A stretch of DNA of 64,000 bases from Neisseria brasiliensis (GCF_009671065.1 NZ_CP046027.1:2232001-2296000), one strand, 5' to 3'. Counted from the stretch's first letter, positions 1 to 8,967 are shown. The notes: a model not told the origin generated them from the letters alone. Made by a program: numbers and translations.

Positions 1-854
1 CCGAAGCCGGCGGTTTGGGCTTTTTGGCACCGCACGCAGGGCAAACCACAAATCCCACTTCCAATAAAGATGTGATTGAACGTATGCGCAATGAGATTCG
101 CAAAGTGAAAGCGCTGACAGACAAACCGTTTGGTGTGCCGTTTATTTTGTCTTACGATTTTTCGCTGATTCCGCACATGGTGGATTTGTTTATTGAAGAG
201 CGCGTGCCGGTGGTGTTGGATAACGGCTGGTTGGACGCGGATATTTACGCCAAATTCAAACAGGCCGGCATCAAAATTATTTGCCGCTTACCGAATCCGA
301 ATTTGCCCGACGCTTTGAAAGCGCAGGAATTGGGCGCAGATATTTTGGTGTTGACCGGTTTTGATGAAGGCGGCACCTTGCCGATGAAAGAAATGGGCAG
401 CTTTTCTGTGTTGGCCGAATTTGTCGGCAAAGTCGATTTGCCGATTATGCTGGCGGGCGGCATTGCCGATAAACGCAGCGTGCAGGCGGCTTATACTTTG
501 GGTGCAGAAGGTGTGTGGATTGGCACGGCCTTTATCGCCACCGAAGAATGTCGCGCCAGCGAAAAAGTGAAAGATTGGATTGTGGATGCAAGCGCCAACG
601 ATTTATTGCTGTTCCGCACCGAGCCTTATTACTACCGCTCGCTGCCGACCGAATTGGCCAAACAATGTTTTGAATTGAGCGAAAGCGGTGCACCGCGCAG
701 CGAAATCGCCAAGCTGATGAACGCCGGCACAGGCATGCGTTTGGGCATGCTGGAAGGCAATTTTGAGCAGGGTTATGTGTCGGTGGGCAACGGCATTTCC
801 GCCATCGATAAAATCAAAACCGTGCAGGAATTGGTGGATGAATTGATGAACTGA
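1..854 (+). CDS. Nitronate monooxygenase family protein, 5' end missing
   Basis: The reading frame is open from base 3 (first visible residues EAGGLGFL) to the TGA ending at 854, so the start codon lies before the window; 283 residues are visible. It is a TIM-barrel flavoprotein of the nitronate monooxygenase / 2-nitropropane dioxygenase family, which oxidises alkyl nitronates using FMN. Supporting motifs are the N-terminal EAGGLGFL loop, LAGGIADKRSV and GAEGVWIGTAF, the FMN-phosphate binding part of the barrel. A fatty-acid enoyl reductase (FabK) relative is possible, but the C-terminal part fits the monooxygenase better. An inverted DUS pair follows the stop. Confidence 0.85.
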   Translation, partial: EAGGLGFLAPHAGQTTNPTSNKDVIERMRNEIRKVKALTDKPFGVPFILSYDFSLIPHMVDLFIEERVPVVLDNGWLDADIYAKFKQAGIKIICRLPNPNLPDALKAQELGADILVLTGFDEGGTLPMKEMGSFSVLAEFVGKVDLPIMLAGGIADKRSVQAAYTLGAEGVWIGTAFIATEECRASEKVKDWIVDASANDLLLFRTEPYYYRSLPTELAKQCFELSESGAPRSEIAKLMNAGTGMRLGMLEGNFEQGYVSVGNGISAIDKIKTVQELVDELMN

Positions 855-867
855 AATGCTTAAATTG

Positions 868-899
868 AGGCCGTCTGAAAGTGATTTTTCAGACGGCCT
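868..899. terminator. Inverted DUS pair, terminator-like
   Basis: AGGCCGTCTGAA and its reverse complement are separated by 8 nt and followed by TTTTG. Inverted uptake sequences forming 3' hairpins are typical of Neisseria and here close the nitronate monooxygenase gene. Confidence 0.8.
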
Positions 900-938
900 T
901 TTGCGTTAAAATACGCTTTTGCCGATAGAAAGGCAGCC

Positions 939-1520
939 ATGAGCAAATGGGACGAACGCTACGCCGCCGATGAATTTATTTTCGGCACCGAGCCGCATGA
1001 GTTTATTCGCCGCATTCAGCCGTATTTGCCTGCTTCAGGGCGGGCATTGGATTTGGCGACCGGTGAAGGGCGCAACGGTGTGTTTCTGGTGCAGCAGGGT
1101 TTGCTGGCGGAAGGGGTGGATTTGTCGGCGGTGGGTATTGCCAAGGCGCAAAGGTTGGCGGCATTGAAAGGTGTGGATTTTGCCGCACGCGTGGCTGATG
1201 TTGCTGAGATGGCGATGCCGTCTGAAACCTATGCGGTGATTAGCTCGGTCAACTGTCATTTTGCCGAACCGGTGCGCAGCCGCGTGGCGCAAAATATCGT
1301 TAACGCGCTGGTTTCAGACGGCCTGTTTGCCGGTGTGTTTTTTCATCCCGAGCAGGCGGCATTGGTGAAAGGGCCTAGCGATATCAATATGTTGGCTGAT
1401 TTGGCTACGCTTCAGACAGCCTTTAGCGGCTTAGATTGGTTGATTGCCGAACACCATCGCACAGGCGAAGGCGATGATGCCAAATCGGTGATTTATTTAT
1501 TGGGACGAAAGGCCGTCTGA
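939..1520 (+). CDS. Class I SAM-dependent methyltransferase (TehB-like)
   Basis: This 193-residue cytosolic protein has a Rossmann-type SAM fold. Motif I is LDLATGEGRNG (about residues 38-48), with an acidic residue ending the second strand (GVDLSAVG) and VADVAEM as a motif II equivalent. The N-terminal WDERYAADEFIFGTEPHEF resembles TehB/thiopurine-type methyltransferases. The substrate cannot be read from sequence. AAAGG lies just before the ATG. The stop TGA (1518-1520) is inside a DUS, so the gene end and the terminator overlap. Confidence 0.85.
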   Translation: MSKWDERYAADEFIFGTEPHEFIRRIQPYLPASGRALDLATGEGRNGVFLVQQGLLAEGVDLSAVGIAKAQRLAALKGVDFAARVADVAEMAMPSETYAVISSVNCHFAEPVRSRVAQNIVNALVSDGLFAGVFFHPEQAALVKGPSDINMLADLATLQTAFSGLDWLIAEHHRTGEGDDAKSVIYLLGRKAV

Positions 1521-1555
1521 AAATAAAGGTCTCAGGCTTTCACTTCAGACGGCCT
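1510..1555. terminator. Inverted DUS pair after methyltransferase gene
   Basis: Two DUS in inverted orientation (1510-1521 and 1544-1555) flank a 22-nt spacer. The first contains the stop codon of the upstream gene. No clear T-run follows, so termination here may be weak. Confidence 0.6.
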
Positions 1556-1623
1556 CAGCCTTTTATCGGCAAGCCAATAGCGTTATGATGCCAATCATGA
1601 AGAATGAAATGATGTGAATCAAT

Positions 1624-2379
1624 ATGGAAAAACTATTCGACATCAACGAGCGCGGTTACAGCGTGCGTTGTAAATTATTTTACGAAAAAGACCTGCATGC
1701 GGTGGAAAATGTGGTGATTGTGATGCATGGTTTCGGCAGCAGTAAAGACGGCCGCTCGACGGTGAAATTTGGTGAGCGTTTGATTGCCAAGTATCACAAT
1801 TATGCCGCGCTGGCGTTTGATTGGCCTTGTCATGGGGCGGATGCGCGTAAAAAATTGCTGCTGGATGAATGCCTTGCTTATTTGTCGCTGGTGGTTGAAT
1901 ATGCGCAAACGCAGCTTGGTGCCAAGCGGGTTTATGCTTATGCCAATAGTTTTGGCGGCTATCTCACGCTGAATTATATGGCGCAAAACGGCAATCCGTT
2001 TCACAAAGTGGCATTGCGCGCGCCGGCGATTCAAATGTATCAAACTCTGCTGGACAATATGTCGGCAGACGAGCGTAGCAAGGTGGAGAAGGGCAAGGAA
2101 GTGTTGCTCGGCTTTGAGCGCAAAATGAAGATTGGCAGGGATTTTTTGGATGCCTTGCAAGCGGCGGACGTGATGCAGCATGATTATTTGGACGATGCGG
2201 ATAACCTGTTAATTCTACACGGTACGGTCGACGAGATGATCGACATTGGTGTATCGAAAACCTTTGCTGAAAACAATGTGGTCGAATTGATTGCGGTGGA
2301 GGGCGCGGATCATCCGTTTTCCCAACCCAAGCATATGGACGTGGCGATTCAGAAGATTATCGGCTTCTTCGCCGATTAA
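1624..2379 (+). CDS. Alpha/beta hydrolase
   Basis: A 251-residue serine hydrolase. MHGFGSSKDG supplies the oxyanion-hole HG loop (residues 35-43). The nucleophile elbow reads YANSFGG with Ser109; the usual first Gly of GxSxG is Ala-Asn here. Asp203 in HGTVDEMID and His230 in EGADHPF complete a likely triad. There is no signal peptide, so it is probably cytosolic. Substrate unknown; acyl esterase or peptidase-like relatives are equally possible. The gene stands alone between DUS terminators. Confidence 0.85.
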   Translation: MEKLFDINERGYSVRCKLFYEKDLHAVENVVIVMHGFGSSKDGRSTVKFGERLIAKYHNYAALAFDWPCHGADARKKLLLDECLAYLSLVVEYAQTQLGAKRVYAYANSFGGYLTLNYMAQNGNPFHKVALRAPAIQMYQTLLDNMSADERSKVEKGKEVLLGFERKMKIGRDFLDALQAADVMQHDYLDDADNLLILHGTVDEMIDIGVSKTFAENNVVELIAVEGADHPFSQPKHMDVAIQKIIGFFAD

Positions 2380-2441
2380 GGCCGTCTGAACGCTGAATAT
2401 TTTTTGCTGATGCGATTGAACCGCGTATTTTCAGACGGCCT
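2379..2441. terminator. Inverted DUS pair after hydrolase gene
   Basis: DUS copies at 2379-2390 and 2430-2441 are inverted, spaced 39 nt apart and followed by TT. This is a gene-end structure with a long loop. Confidence 0.55.
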
Positions 2442-2483
2442 TTGTTATAATATTAACCGATTAATTTTTTGAACTCTGTCAAC

Positions 2484-3372
2484 ATGACTGAAAGCAACAA
2501 AGACCTGCTCGGCTCCGCTTGGATTATTGTGGCCGCGGTGGGTTTTACCATTATGAACCTGTGCATCAAAGCGGCTTCGCAGGAATTTGGCTTGAATAGC
2601 GGCGAACTGGTGTTTTGGCGCATGAGCTTTGCCGCGCTGGTGTTGGGCTTGATGGCGAAAATGCGTGGCGAAACATTCGGCTCTCCGCATTGGAAGCTGC
2701 ATCTTAACCGCAGCGTCGTCGGCACCTTGGCGATGTTGTGCCTGTTCTACGCGGTGATGCATTTGCCGCTGGCCACGGGCGTGACGCTGGGCTATACCTC
2801 GTCGATTTTTTTTGGCGGTGTTTTCGTTTTTGGTGTTGAAAGAACGTATTGCGCTTTATACGCAGGCGGTGTTGGTGTTGGGCTTTATCGGCGTGGTGGT
2901 GTTGCTGAACCCGTCGTTTGAGAGCGGTCAGGTGTTTCCGGCGCTGATTGGTTTGGCCGGTGGTGCGATGTCGGGTTGGGCATATATGCAGGTGCGCGAA
3001 TTGTCGCTTTTGGGCGAACCGGGCTGGCGGGTGGTGTTTTTCCTGTCGATTACCGGCATGGTAGTGTCGGCGGTGTGGGCGAGTGTTTCCGGCTGGCATG
3101 CGTTATCGTGGGGCAGTACCCCGTATTTGCTGGGGATTGGTGCCAGCGCGACGGTGGCGCAGTTGTGCATGACCCATGCTTATAAAGTGGGCAACAAATT
3201 TACCGTGGCATCCTTGTCGTATTTAACGGTGGTATTCGCTGCTTTGTCGGGCATGTGGCTGCTGGGCGATAAAATCACTTGGCAGGAAGTGCTCGGTATG
3301 ATTATTATTGTGGCTAGCGGTGTATTAAGCGGCATTAAGCCGGTTTGGATAAAGCGGCTTTTTTTCAAATAA
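2484..3372 (+). pseudogene. DMT-superfamily (EamA) transporter, frameshifted at a T8 run
   Basis: Two overlapping frames encode the halves of one EamA-type inner-membrane transporter of about 295 residues with roughly ten transmembrane segments. The first frame begins MTESNKDLLGSAW (ATG 2484) and is in register up to VTLGYTSSIF; the second resumes with LAVFSFLVLKERIALY. The break falls exactly in the run of eight T at 2806-2813: with seven T the two halves join without a gap. As written, the first frame stops at 2921 and the protein loses half its helices. It could be a phase-off state, a fixed pseudogene or a homopolymer error. The substrate is unknown. Confidence 0.85.
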
Positions 3373-3387
3373 AACGAGGAGCAAAAC

Positions 3388-3744
3388 ATGATTTCTATCC
3401 GCGAGCAGTCTTACGGCCTGAATGTGGCTTTGTACAACGAATTTACCTTAGATGATTTCCGCGAATTGGAGCAGGCTTTGCTTGACTGCAAACAAAAAAT
3501 CCGTCTGCCCGATATGCTTTTGGATATGACGCTGCTGAAAGATTTCACCATCGATATGGCGGTGGAGCAGATTAAGTTTTTAAACGAACACGAAGACGAT
3601 TTCGGCCGTGTGGCGGTGGTGACCGACGACATTTGGATTAAGCTCGGCGCACGTTTATCCAGCCTGATTACCAACCAGCATCCGAAATATTTTGATGATG
3701 TGGCCGAAGCGCAAGCTTGGCTGTTGGAGCGCAATTCCAAATAA
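3388..3744 (+). CDS. SpoIIAA-like / STAS-type small protein
   Basis: A 118-residue cytosolic protein starting MISIREQSYGLNVALYNEFTL, 15 nt after the transporter stop and preceded by ACGAGGAGC, a good ribosome site. The alternating strands and helices (LLDMTLLKDFTIDMAVEQIKF, then VAVVTDD) resemble the SpoIIAA-like family, relatives of anti-sigma-factor antagonists found widely in proteobacteria with no settled role. Its spacing suggests co-transcription with the transporter gene. Confidence 0.65.
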   Translation: MISIREQSYGLNVALYNEFTLDDFRELEQALLDCKQKIRLPDMLLDMTLLKDFTIDMAVEQIKFLNEHEDDFGRVAVVTDDIWIKLGARLSSLITNQHPKYFDDVAEAQAWLLERNSK

Positions 3745-3751
3745 TGATTTA

Positions 3752-3782
3752 AGGCCGTCTGAACATGATTCAGACGGCTTTT
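3752..3782. terminator. Inverted DUS pair
   Basis: AGGCCGTCTGAA, five nt, then the inverted copy TTCAGACGGCT and TTTT. A compact hairpin closing the SpoIIAA-like gene. Confidence 0.7.
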
Positions 3783-3808
3783 CGCTTTGCAAACATAAAG
3801 GAACGAAT

Positions 3809-4711
3809 ATGCATTACCACACGATTAACCAAGATTTAAACATGAGCCGTTTGGTGCATGGCTACTGGCGCGCGCATGAATGGTAATTAGATGCCCAAGG
3901 CTATTTGAAGCTGATTCATGAGGTGTTGTATTTAGGCATCAACACTTTCGACCATGCCGCGTGTTATGGTGGTTTCATCAACGAAGGCCAATTTTGCGAA
4001 GCATTGAAATTGGAAAAAAGCCTGCGCGATCAAATGACGATTGTGAGCAAATGCGGCATTTCGTTCCCCAACGAAGCCTTGCCACAGATGAAAAGCAAAT
4101 TTTATGACAACAGCGCGGAACATATTATCTGGTCGGCCGAGCGTTCGGTCAAAGAATTAAATTGCGATCATCTCGACTTATTGCTGATGCACCGTCCGCC
4201 ACCTTGCCTGAACCCAGAAGAAGTGGCGGCAGCGTTTGATAACCTGCATTCGCGTGGCTTGGTGCGCCATTTTGGTGTGTCAAACTATTCCACTCAAAAA
4301 TTCAATATGTTGCAATCATATGTTAACCAAACCTTGGCGACCAACCAAATCGAGATTTCTCCTTTGCACATCGTCCCATTTGAAGACGGTAGCTTGGATT
4401 ATCTCTTGGAAAAACGCGTCAAACCAATGGCATGGTCGCCTTTGGCCGGCGGTCAATTGTTTGATGGCAGTGATGAACAAAGCCAACGCGTTGCCCAAGC
4501 TTTGTTGAAAGCAGGCGAGGCTTACAACGAAACCCGCATCGACACGCTGGCCTATGCTTGGCTGCTCAACCACCCGAGTGGCATGATGCCGATTGTCGGC
4601 TCCGGCAAAATCGAGCGCGTGAAAAATGCCGTTGATGCGCTGACTATCCGCTTCAGCGAAGAAGCATGGATTAATGTGTATTCTGCCGCATTGGGGCATG
4701 AAGTGCCTTAA
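3809..4711 (+). pseudogene. Aldo/keto reductase (YdhF-like) with in-frame stop
   Basis: The frame starts at ATG 3809 (MHYHTINQDLNMSRLVHGYW), meets TAA at 3884-3886 after 25 codons (RAHEW-stop-LDAQGY) and then runs uninterrupted to 4711. Together it gives a full-length NADPH-dependent aldo/keto reductase of about 300 residues. FDHAACYGGF holds the usual catalytic Asp and Tyr, VSKCGI the Lys, LLMHRPPP the His, and IVGSGKIERV the cofactor-phosphate contact. It aligns by eye with E. coli YdhF. Only one base change breaks it, so the loss is recent or there is readthrough. A late start near 3905 would drop the first strand and is unlikely to give an enzyme. Confidence 0.8.
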
Positions 4712-4789
4712 TGGTCGGGACTTGGCATCCTGCCTTTTTATGCCTGCATAAGAGGAAGGATGCCAACTTAAAGAGAGTCAGTCAGCTTC

Positions 4790-5374
4790 TTAGCGAAAAT
4801 GCTTTTTCCACACCAAGCAAGCTAACATCACGCATGCACCGATACCACACCACATCATATCGGCCTGCGTATCCCACTCATAGCCTTGCGTGCCTAAAAA
4901 TGCTTCCGCGCTTTGGCCGCTCAACACCGCCACCAGCCATTCAATCAATTCATACACCGCGCTAATCGCTATGCACACGCAAAGGCTGAGGAAAACCAAC
5001 CATTTTCGGCTGGTGATGACTTGGTTTCGCCACAAAATTTCCGCTGCGATGACTGCCGGTGAAAAGCCCTGCATAAAGTGGCCGAGTTTGTCGTAATTGT
5101 TGCGCTCCCAGCCCATCGGCTCTTTCAGCCAGTCAAACAGTGGCACTTCGGCATAAGTATAATGCCCACCGACAATCAGCACCACCGCGTGAAACGTCAT
5201 CACCCAATAGGCAAAATCGCTGAAGCGAAAGCGGCGGTAGGTTGCCAGCAGCAAAACCGTGCCGATGATAGCCGGCGCCACTTCCAAGCCCCAAGTCGGG
5301 TAGTCTTTTGGGCTGATGCCCGACCAAATTAACGTCGCGCCGACAATCGCCAGCATCAGATGATAACGGTTCAT
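4790..5374 (-). CDS. DUF2238 / YjdF-like inner-membrane protein
   Basis: A 194-residue protein with about five hydrophobic segments and the conserved loop YDKLGHFMQGFSP plus ELIEW, features of the DUF2238 (YjdF) family of integral membrane proteins of unknown function. The conserved His and Glu within the membrane segments suggest metal or lipid-type chemistry, but no activity is established. It reads leftward, convergent with the aldo/keto reductase relic. Confidence 0.8.
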   Translation of the reverse strand: MNRYHLMLAIVGATLIWSGISPKDYPTWGLEVAPAIIGTVLLLATYRRFRFSDFAYWVMTFHAVVLIVGGHYTYAEVPLFDWLKEPMGWERNNYDKLGHFMQGFSPAVIAAEILWRNQVITSRKWLVFLSLCVCIAISAVYELIEWLVAVLSGQSAEAFLGTQGYEWDTQADMMWCGIGACVMLACLVWKKHFR

Positions 5375-5411
5375 AAGTATCTTAAGGAATCAAAATGGCA
5401 TAATAGCAAAA

Positions 5412-5444
5412 AGGCCGTCTGAAAAATATGTTTTCAGACGGCCT
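5412..5444. terminator. Inverted DUS pair upstream of yjdF-like gene
   Basis: AGGCCGTCTGAA and its inverted copy with 9 nt between them. It lies between the divergent end of the argS region and the DUF2238 gene start, and its right arm abuts the MITE-like repeat. Confidence 0.6.
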
Positions 5445-5590
5445 GAGACCTTTGCAAAACCCTAGATTTGAGTACAGTTCAAAGTTGTAGAGCAGCGCAG
5501 AAAGCGCAGACATATCATAAAGATAGGCAAGCTTTCGAGCAGCGCACAACGAAGAAATGTGCCAAAGATAGGGATTTGCAAAGGTCTCAG
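5443..5590. repeat. 148-bp MITE-like element with terminal inverted repeats
   Basis: The left end CTGAGACCTTTGCAAA and the right end TTTGCAAAGGTCTCAG are perfect 16-bp inverted repeats, extending imperfectly through CCCTA/TAGGG. The interior carries no convincing gene; the frame that crosses it is a chance one. Size, terminal repeats and lack of coding capacity fit a miniature inverted-repeat element mobilised by a transposase elsewhere. The GAGACCTTTGCAAA ends recall those of IS5-family (IS1106-like) neisserial elements, but I am not certain of that parent. Confidence 0.7.
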
Positions 5591-5614
5591 CTTTAATCAT
5601 CATTAACTAATTAA

Positions 5615-7333
5615 TTACATGACTTCCAAGGTCTCAATGCCGAGCAAATTTAAACCTTGTTTCAGCGTATCGCCGGTAAGCTTGGCCAACTGCAAACGTG
5701 TGTTGCGTGCTTGGCCTTCGGCTTTCAAAATCGGGCAGGCTTCGTAGAAGCGTGAGAACAGCGTGGCCACTTGGTAAAGATAGGCGGCCAAGTAGTGTGG
5801 ATGGCTGCTCTCGGCGGTGCTGCGCAATACGTCTTCAAATTTCAGCAACTCCAGCGCCAGTTGTTTTTCCAAAGGCTCGGTCAAAGCCAAAGGGGCGGCT
5901 GCATCCCATTCGCCGGCTTTTTTGAACACACTTTGCACGCGGGTGTAGGCGTATTGCAGGTAAGGCGCGGTGTTGCCTTCAAAGCTCAACATCGCATCCC
6001 AATCGAACACATAATCGCTGGTGCGGTTTTTGCTCAAGTCGGCGTATTTTACGGCGCCAATGCCGACGGTTTGGCCGATTTGGGCGACTTCTTCCGCGCT
6101 CAAATCCGGGTTTTTGCTTCGCACCAATTCGGTGGCACGCTCAACCGCTTCATCGAGCAGATCCACCAGCTTCACCGTATCGCCCGAACGGGTTTTGAAC
6201 GGTTTGCCGTCTTTGCCCATCATGGTGCCGAAGCCGATGAATTCCGCTTCTACGTTTTCCGGCAAGTAGCCGGCCTTGCGTGAAGTGGTGAACAGCTGTT
6301 CAAAATGCAAACCTTGGCGGTGGTCAACGATATACAGCAAGCGCTCGCCTTTCAGACGGCCTACACGGTAGCGCACGCAAGCCAAGTCGGTGGATGCATA
6401 CAAAAAGCCACCGCCTTGTTTTTGCACGATAAACGCCGCTGGTTCGCCTTCTTTGTTTTTGAATTCTTCCAAAAACACCACTTTCGCGCCGTCATCTTCA
6501 ACCGCCAAACCTTGCGCCACCAAGTCATCGACCACCGGCTGCAAATCGTCGTTGTAAATTGATTCGCCCGCCACATCTTCAGGGCGCAGCTTCAAACCCA
6601 GCGTGTCGTAAACGGCTTGCGCGTGGCTTAAGGAAATCTCGACAAACTGCTTCCATAAGGCCAATACGGTTTCATCGCCGCCTTGCAGTTTCACCACATA
6701 TTCGCGCGCAGTGTCGGCAAATTCAGGGCTTTCGTCAAAGCGCACTTTGGCGGCGCGGTAAAATTGCTCCAAATCGGCCAGTTCAAATGCGGCATTGTCT
6801 TTTTGCTGCTCCACCATATAGGCCACCAGCATGCCGAATTGCGTGCCCCAGTCGCCGACGTGGTTTTGACGGATGATGTTGTCGCCCAAAAATTCCAATA
6901 CGCGCGAAATGCTGTCTCCGATGATGCTCGAACGCAAATGGCCGACGTGCATTTCTTTGGCTAAGTTGGGCGAAGAATAATCGATGACCACGGTTTTCGG
7001 GTTGGTATTTTCAGCCACGCCCAATCGGGTGTCGTTTAAGGCCGTCTGAATATTTTGTGCCAAAAAATCAGCATGTAAACGCAGGTTGATAAAGCCCGGA
7101 CCCGCCACTTCGGCAGATTCGATAACGGCATTGCCAGCCAGCGCATCGGCCACTTTTTGTGCCAGTTCGCGTGGATTTTGCTTGGCCTGTTTGGCCGCAC
7201 CCATCACGCCGTTGATTTGGAAATCGCCGAAATCGGCATTTTTGGCCGGTTGCAATACAACAGGCGCACCGGCAATATTGGCGACGGCGAAAGCGGCTTC
7301 GGCTTCACGCGCTACGGTTTGGTGTAAATTCAT
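5615..7333 (-). CDS. argS: Arginine-tRNA ligase
   Basis: A 572-residue class I aminoacyl-tRNA synthetase that charges tRNA-Arg. Present are the N-terminal Add-1 domain, the HIGH equivalent in SSPNLAKEMHVGHLRSS (about 123-139), the MMGKDGKPFKTRSGD segment replacing a strict KMSKS loop as usual for ArgRS, and the C-terminal anticodon-binding domain (LQYAYTRVQSV onward). The length matches the family. It starts at ATG 7333. The 250-bp region before it contains the start of the IS30 transposase gene, transcribed divergently. Confidence 0.97.
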   Translation of the reverse strand: MNLHQTVAREAEAAFAVANIAGAPVVLQPAKNADFGDFQINGVMGAAKQAKQNPRELAQKVADALAGNAVIESAEVAGPGFINLRLHADFLAQNIQTALNDTRLGVAENTNPKTVVIDYSSPNLAKEMHVGHLRSSIIGDSISRVLEFLGDNIIRQNHVGDWGTQFGMLVAYMVEQQKDNAAFELADLEQFYRAAKVRFDESPEFADTAREYVVKLQGGDETVLALWKQFVEISLSHAQAVYDTLGLKLRPEDVAGESIYNDDLQPVVDDLVAQGLAVEDDGAKVVFLEEFKNKEGEPAAFIVQKQGGGFLYASTDLACVRYRVGRLKGERLLYIVDHRQGLHFEQLFTTSRKAGYLPENVEAEFIGFGTMMGKDGKPFKTRSGDTVKLVDLLDEAVERATELVRSKNPDLSAEEVAQIGQTVGIGAVKYADLSKNRTSDYVFDWDAMLSFEGNTAPYLQYAYTRVQSVFKKAGEWDAAAPLALTEPLEKQLALELLKFEDVLRSTAESSHPHYLAAYLYQVATLFSRFYEACPILKAEGQARNTRLQLAKLTGDTLKQGLNLLGIETLEVM

Positions 7334-7516
7334 GGTGTTTCAGTCTCTTAATAAATGCAAGTCATGCGGTCGTTTGTTCAGGCGGTATTTTAAGGGAAAT
7401 CGGTGCTTTAAAACAGCATAAAGGCCCTTACATTCGCCTAACAAGTGCAATTTCCAATAACAGAAAAGGCCAGTATGCGGTAGTATACTGCCTTTCCTGA
7501 CAAGAAAGATTGCAAT

Positions 7517-8383
7517 ATGGCCTACACACAACTGACCTCACACCAAAGATACTACATTTCCAGACATTACCGCAACCTACCCCTAAACCAAATCGCACAG
7601 AACATCGGTTGTCATCCCGCCACCGTCAGTCGGGAAATCAGACGGCATTCCGTCAACGGAACCTACTGTTACCGAAAAGCACAACAGCAAAGCGAAGTTA
7701 AAAAGAAAAACAAAAAGCCAACCAAACTGACTACTGCCGTCAAACAGACTGTTAACAAACTGATTACCCAAAAATACAGCCCCGAACAAGTCTGCGGCTA
7801 CCTGCTGAAACATCAACACATCAAACTGCACCACAGCACCCTTTACCGCTATCTCGCCAAAGACCGTCAAAACGGCGGCGACCTGTACACCCATCTGCGT
7901 ATCGTTTCCAAACCCTACCGCAGAAAATACGGCAGCGGCGCATGGACAAAAGGCAGCGTACCGGACAGAACCGACATTGAACACAGACCTGCCATTGTCG
8001 ATCAAAAAGAGCGGGTCGGCGATTTCGAGATGGACACCATTGTCGGTAAAGACCAAAAAAGCGGACTGGTGGTTGCTGTTGAAAGAAAAACCAAATTTGT
8101 CGTTATCCGCAAAATCAGCAATTTCAAAGCAGAAGATGTAGCCCGGGTAGTGATTCGGGCATTGAAGCCGTTTAAAGATATCATTCAAACGATTACTTTG
8201 GATAACGGTAAAGAGTTTTACCGACATAAAACCTTTGCCAAAGCCCTGGGTGCGGAAACTTACTTCTGCCGTCCATACCATTCTTGGGAAAAAGGCTTGG
8301 TGGAGAATACCAACGGGCTGATCAGACAATACTTCCCAAAGGGGACGGATTTTAGGAAACTGGGTGCTAAAAAGATTGGGTAA
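7517..8383 (+). pseudogene. IS30-family transposase, C-terminus removed by ISL3 element
   Basis: The 288-codon frame has the IS30 order: an N-terminal helix-turn-helix (LTSHQRYYISRHY, then IAQNIGCHPATVSREIRR) and a DDE core with Asp173 (FEMDTIVGK), Asp229 (TLDNGKEF) and Glu263 (GLVENTNGLIRQYFPKGTDF). The natural C-terminus, about 35-40 residues with the usual NRPRK-type segment, is missing: at 8378 the frame runs into the left end of the ISL3 element and ends with a Gly and TAA supplied by that element. It resembles neisserial IS1655-type elements. The 3' end and right terminal repeat of the IS30 element are not found beyond the ISL3 element either. Confidence 0.88.
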
Positions 8384-8401
8384 GCGGATTAAATGGTTGA
8401 T
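8378..8401. repeat. Left inverted repeat of ISL3 element
   Basis: 24 bp beginning GGGTAAGCGGATTAAATGG. It matches the right end at about 21 of 24 positions when inverted. Confidence 0.85.
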
Positions 8402-8464
8402 CTTACCTTTGCATGAGAGTGAGACAGACCGGCATCTCATCGGATTATCTGGTTGATGCTTCAC

Positions 8465-8872
8465 CTACTGCTGGTGCATGTTTCCTTCGCTAATTCCAGC
8501 AAGAACCCCACACGCCTCAATTTCCCGGTCATCGTTGCAACTCGCTCTCAGTGAAACGAGTTGTTTCTCAAGCGCTTGCAGAGCGGTTATCTGCGACCGC
8601 ACATGAGAGATGTGATCATCGAGCAAGGTGTTGACGGCGGTACAAGGCTGATGAGGGTCGTCCTGATAGCTCTGTAGTTCGTGAATCTCAGCCAGTGACA
8701 GGCCTAGGATTCTGCAGCGACGAATGAAGGCCAGCCCCTCACCATGCTTCTCGGTATAGACACGGTAACCGTTGTCCTGCCGATCAGGCGGCGGCAACAA
8801 GCCCTGCTGTTCATAGAAGCGGATCGTCTGTGTTTCGACCCCTACCAACTGTGCCAACTGACCAATGCGCAT
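8465..8872 (-). CDS. MerR-family regulator, CadR/PbrR-like
   Basis: I chose the ATG at 8872 (MRIGQLAQLVGVETQTIRFYE), which has GGAGGAGG 3 nt upstream, over a TTG five codons earlier; this gives 135 residues. The N-terminal winged helix is followed by a long dimer helix. Cys77, Cys112 and Cys121 sit where CadR and PbrR place their Cd/Pb ligands. It should bind the divergent promoter at 8904-8934 and activate the cation-transporter operon when a soft or heavy divalent metal is present. It is a passenger of the ISL3 element. Confidence 0.9.
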   Translation of the reverse strand: MRIGQLAQLVGVETQTIRFYEQQGLLPPPDRQDNGYRVYTEKHGEGLAFIRRCRILGLSLAEIHELQSYQDDPHQPCTAVNTLLDDHISHVRSQITALQALEKQLVSLRASCNDDREIEACGVLAGISEGNMHQQ

Positions 8873-8903
8873 CAGCCTCCTCCCCAACGGATTCTTTACT
8901 CTA

Positions 8904-8934
8904 TTGACCTTATAGTAGCTTTATAGTTTAAAAT
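8904..8934 (+). promoter_or_regulatory. MerR-type promoter/operator
   Basis: -35 TTGACC and -10 TAAAAT are separated by 19 nt, the over-long spacer that MerR-family activators correct by distorting DNA. The spacer carries an imperfect dyad (TTATAGTAGCTTTATAG). It lies between the regulator and the transporter, firing rightward. Confidence 0.85.
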
Positions 8935-8967
8935 GGTACCACAACATTGTTCAAGTGGAGTCATATC

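Noticed and set aside
5382..5603. 73-codon frame through the MITE-like repeat
   Set aside because: Spans terminal repeats and DUS, no ribosome site or family similarity.
8750..8926. Plus-strand frame opposite the MerR-type gene
   Set aside because: Antisense to a conserved DNA-binding domain and crossing the divergent promoter.
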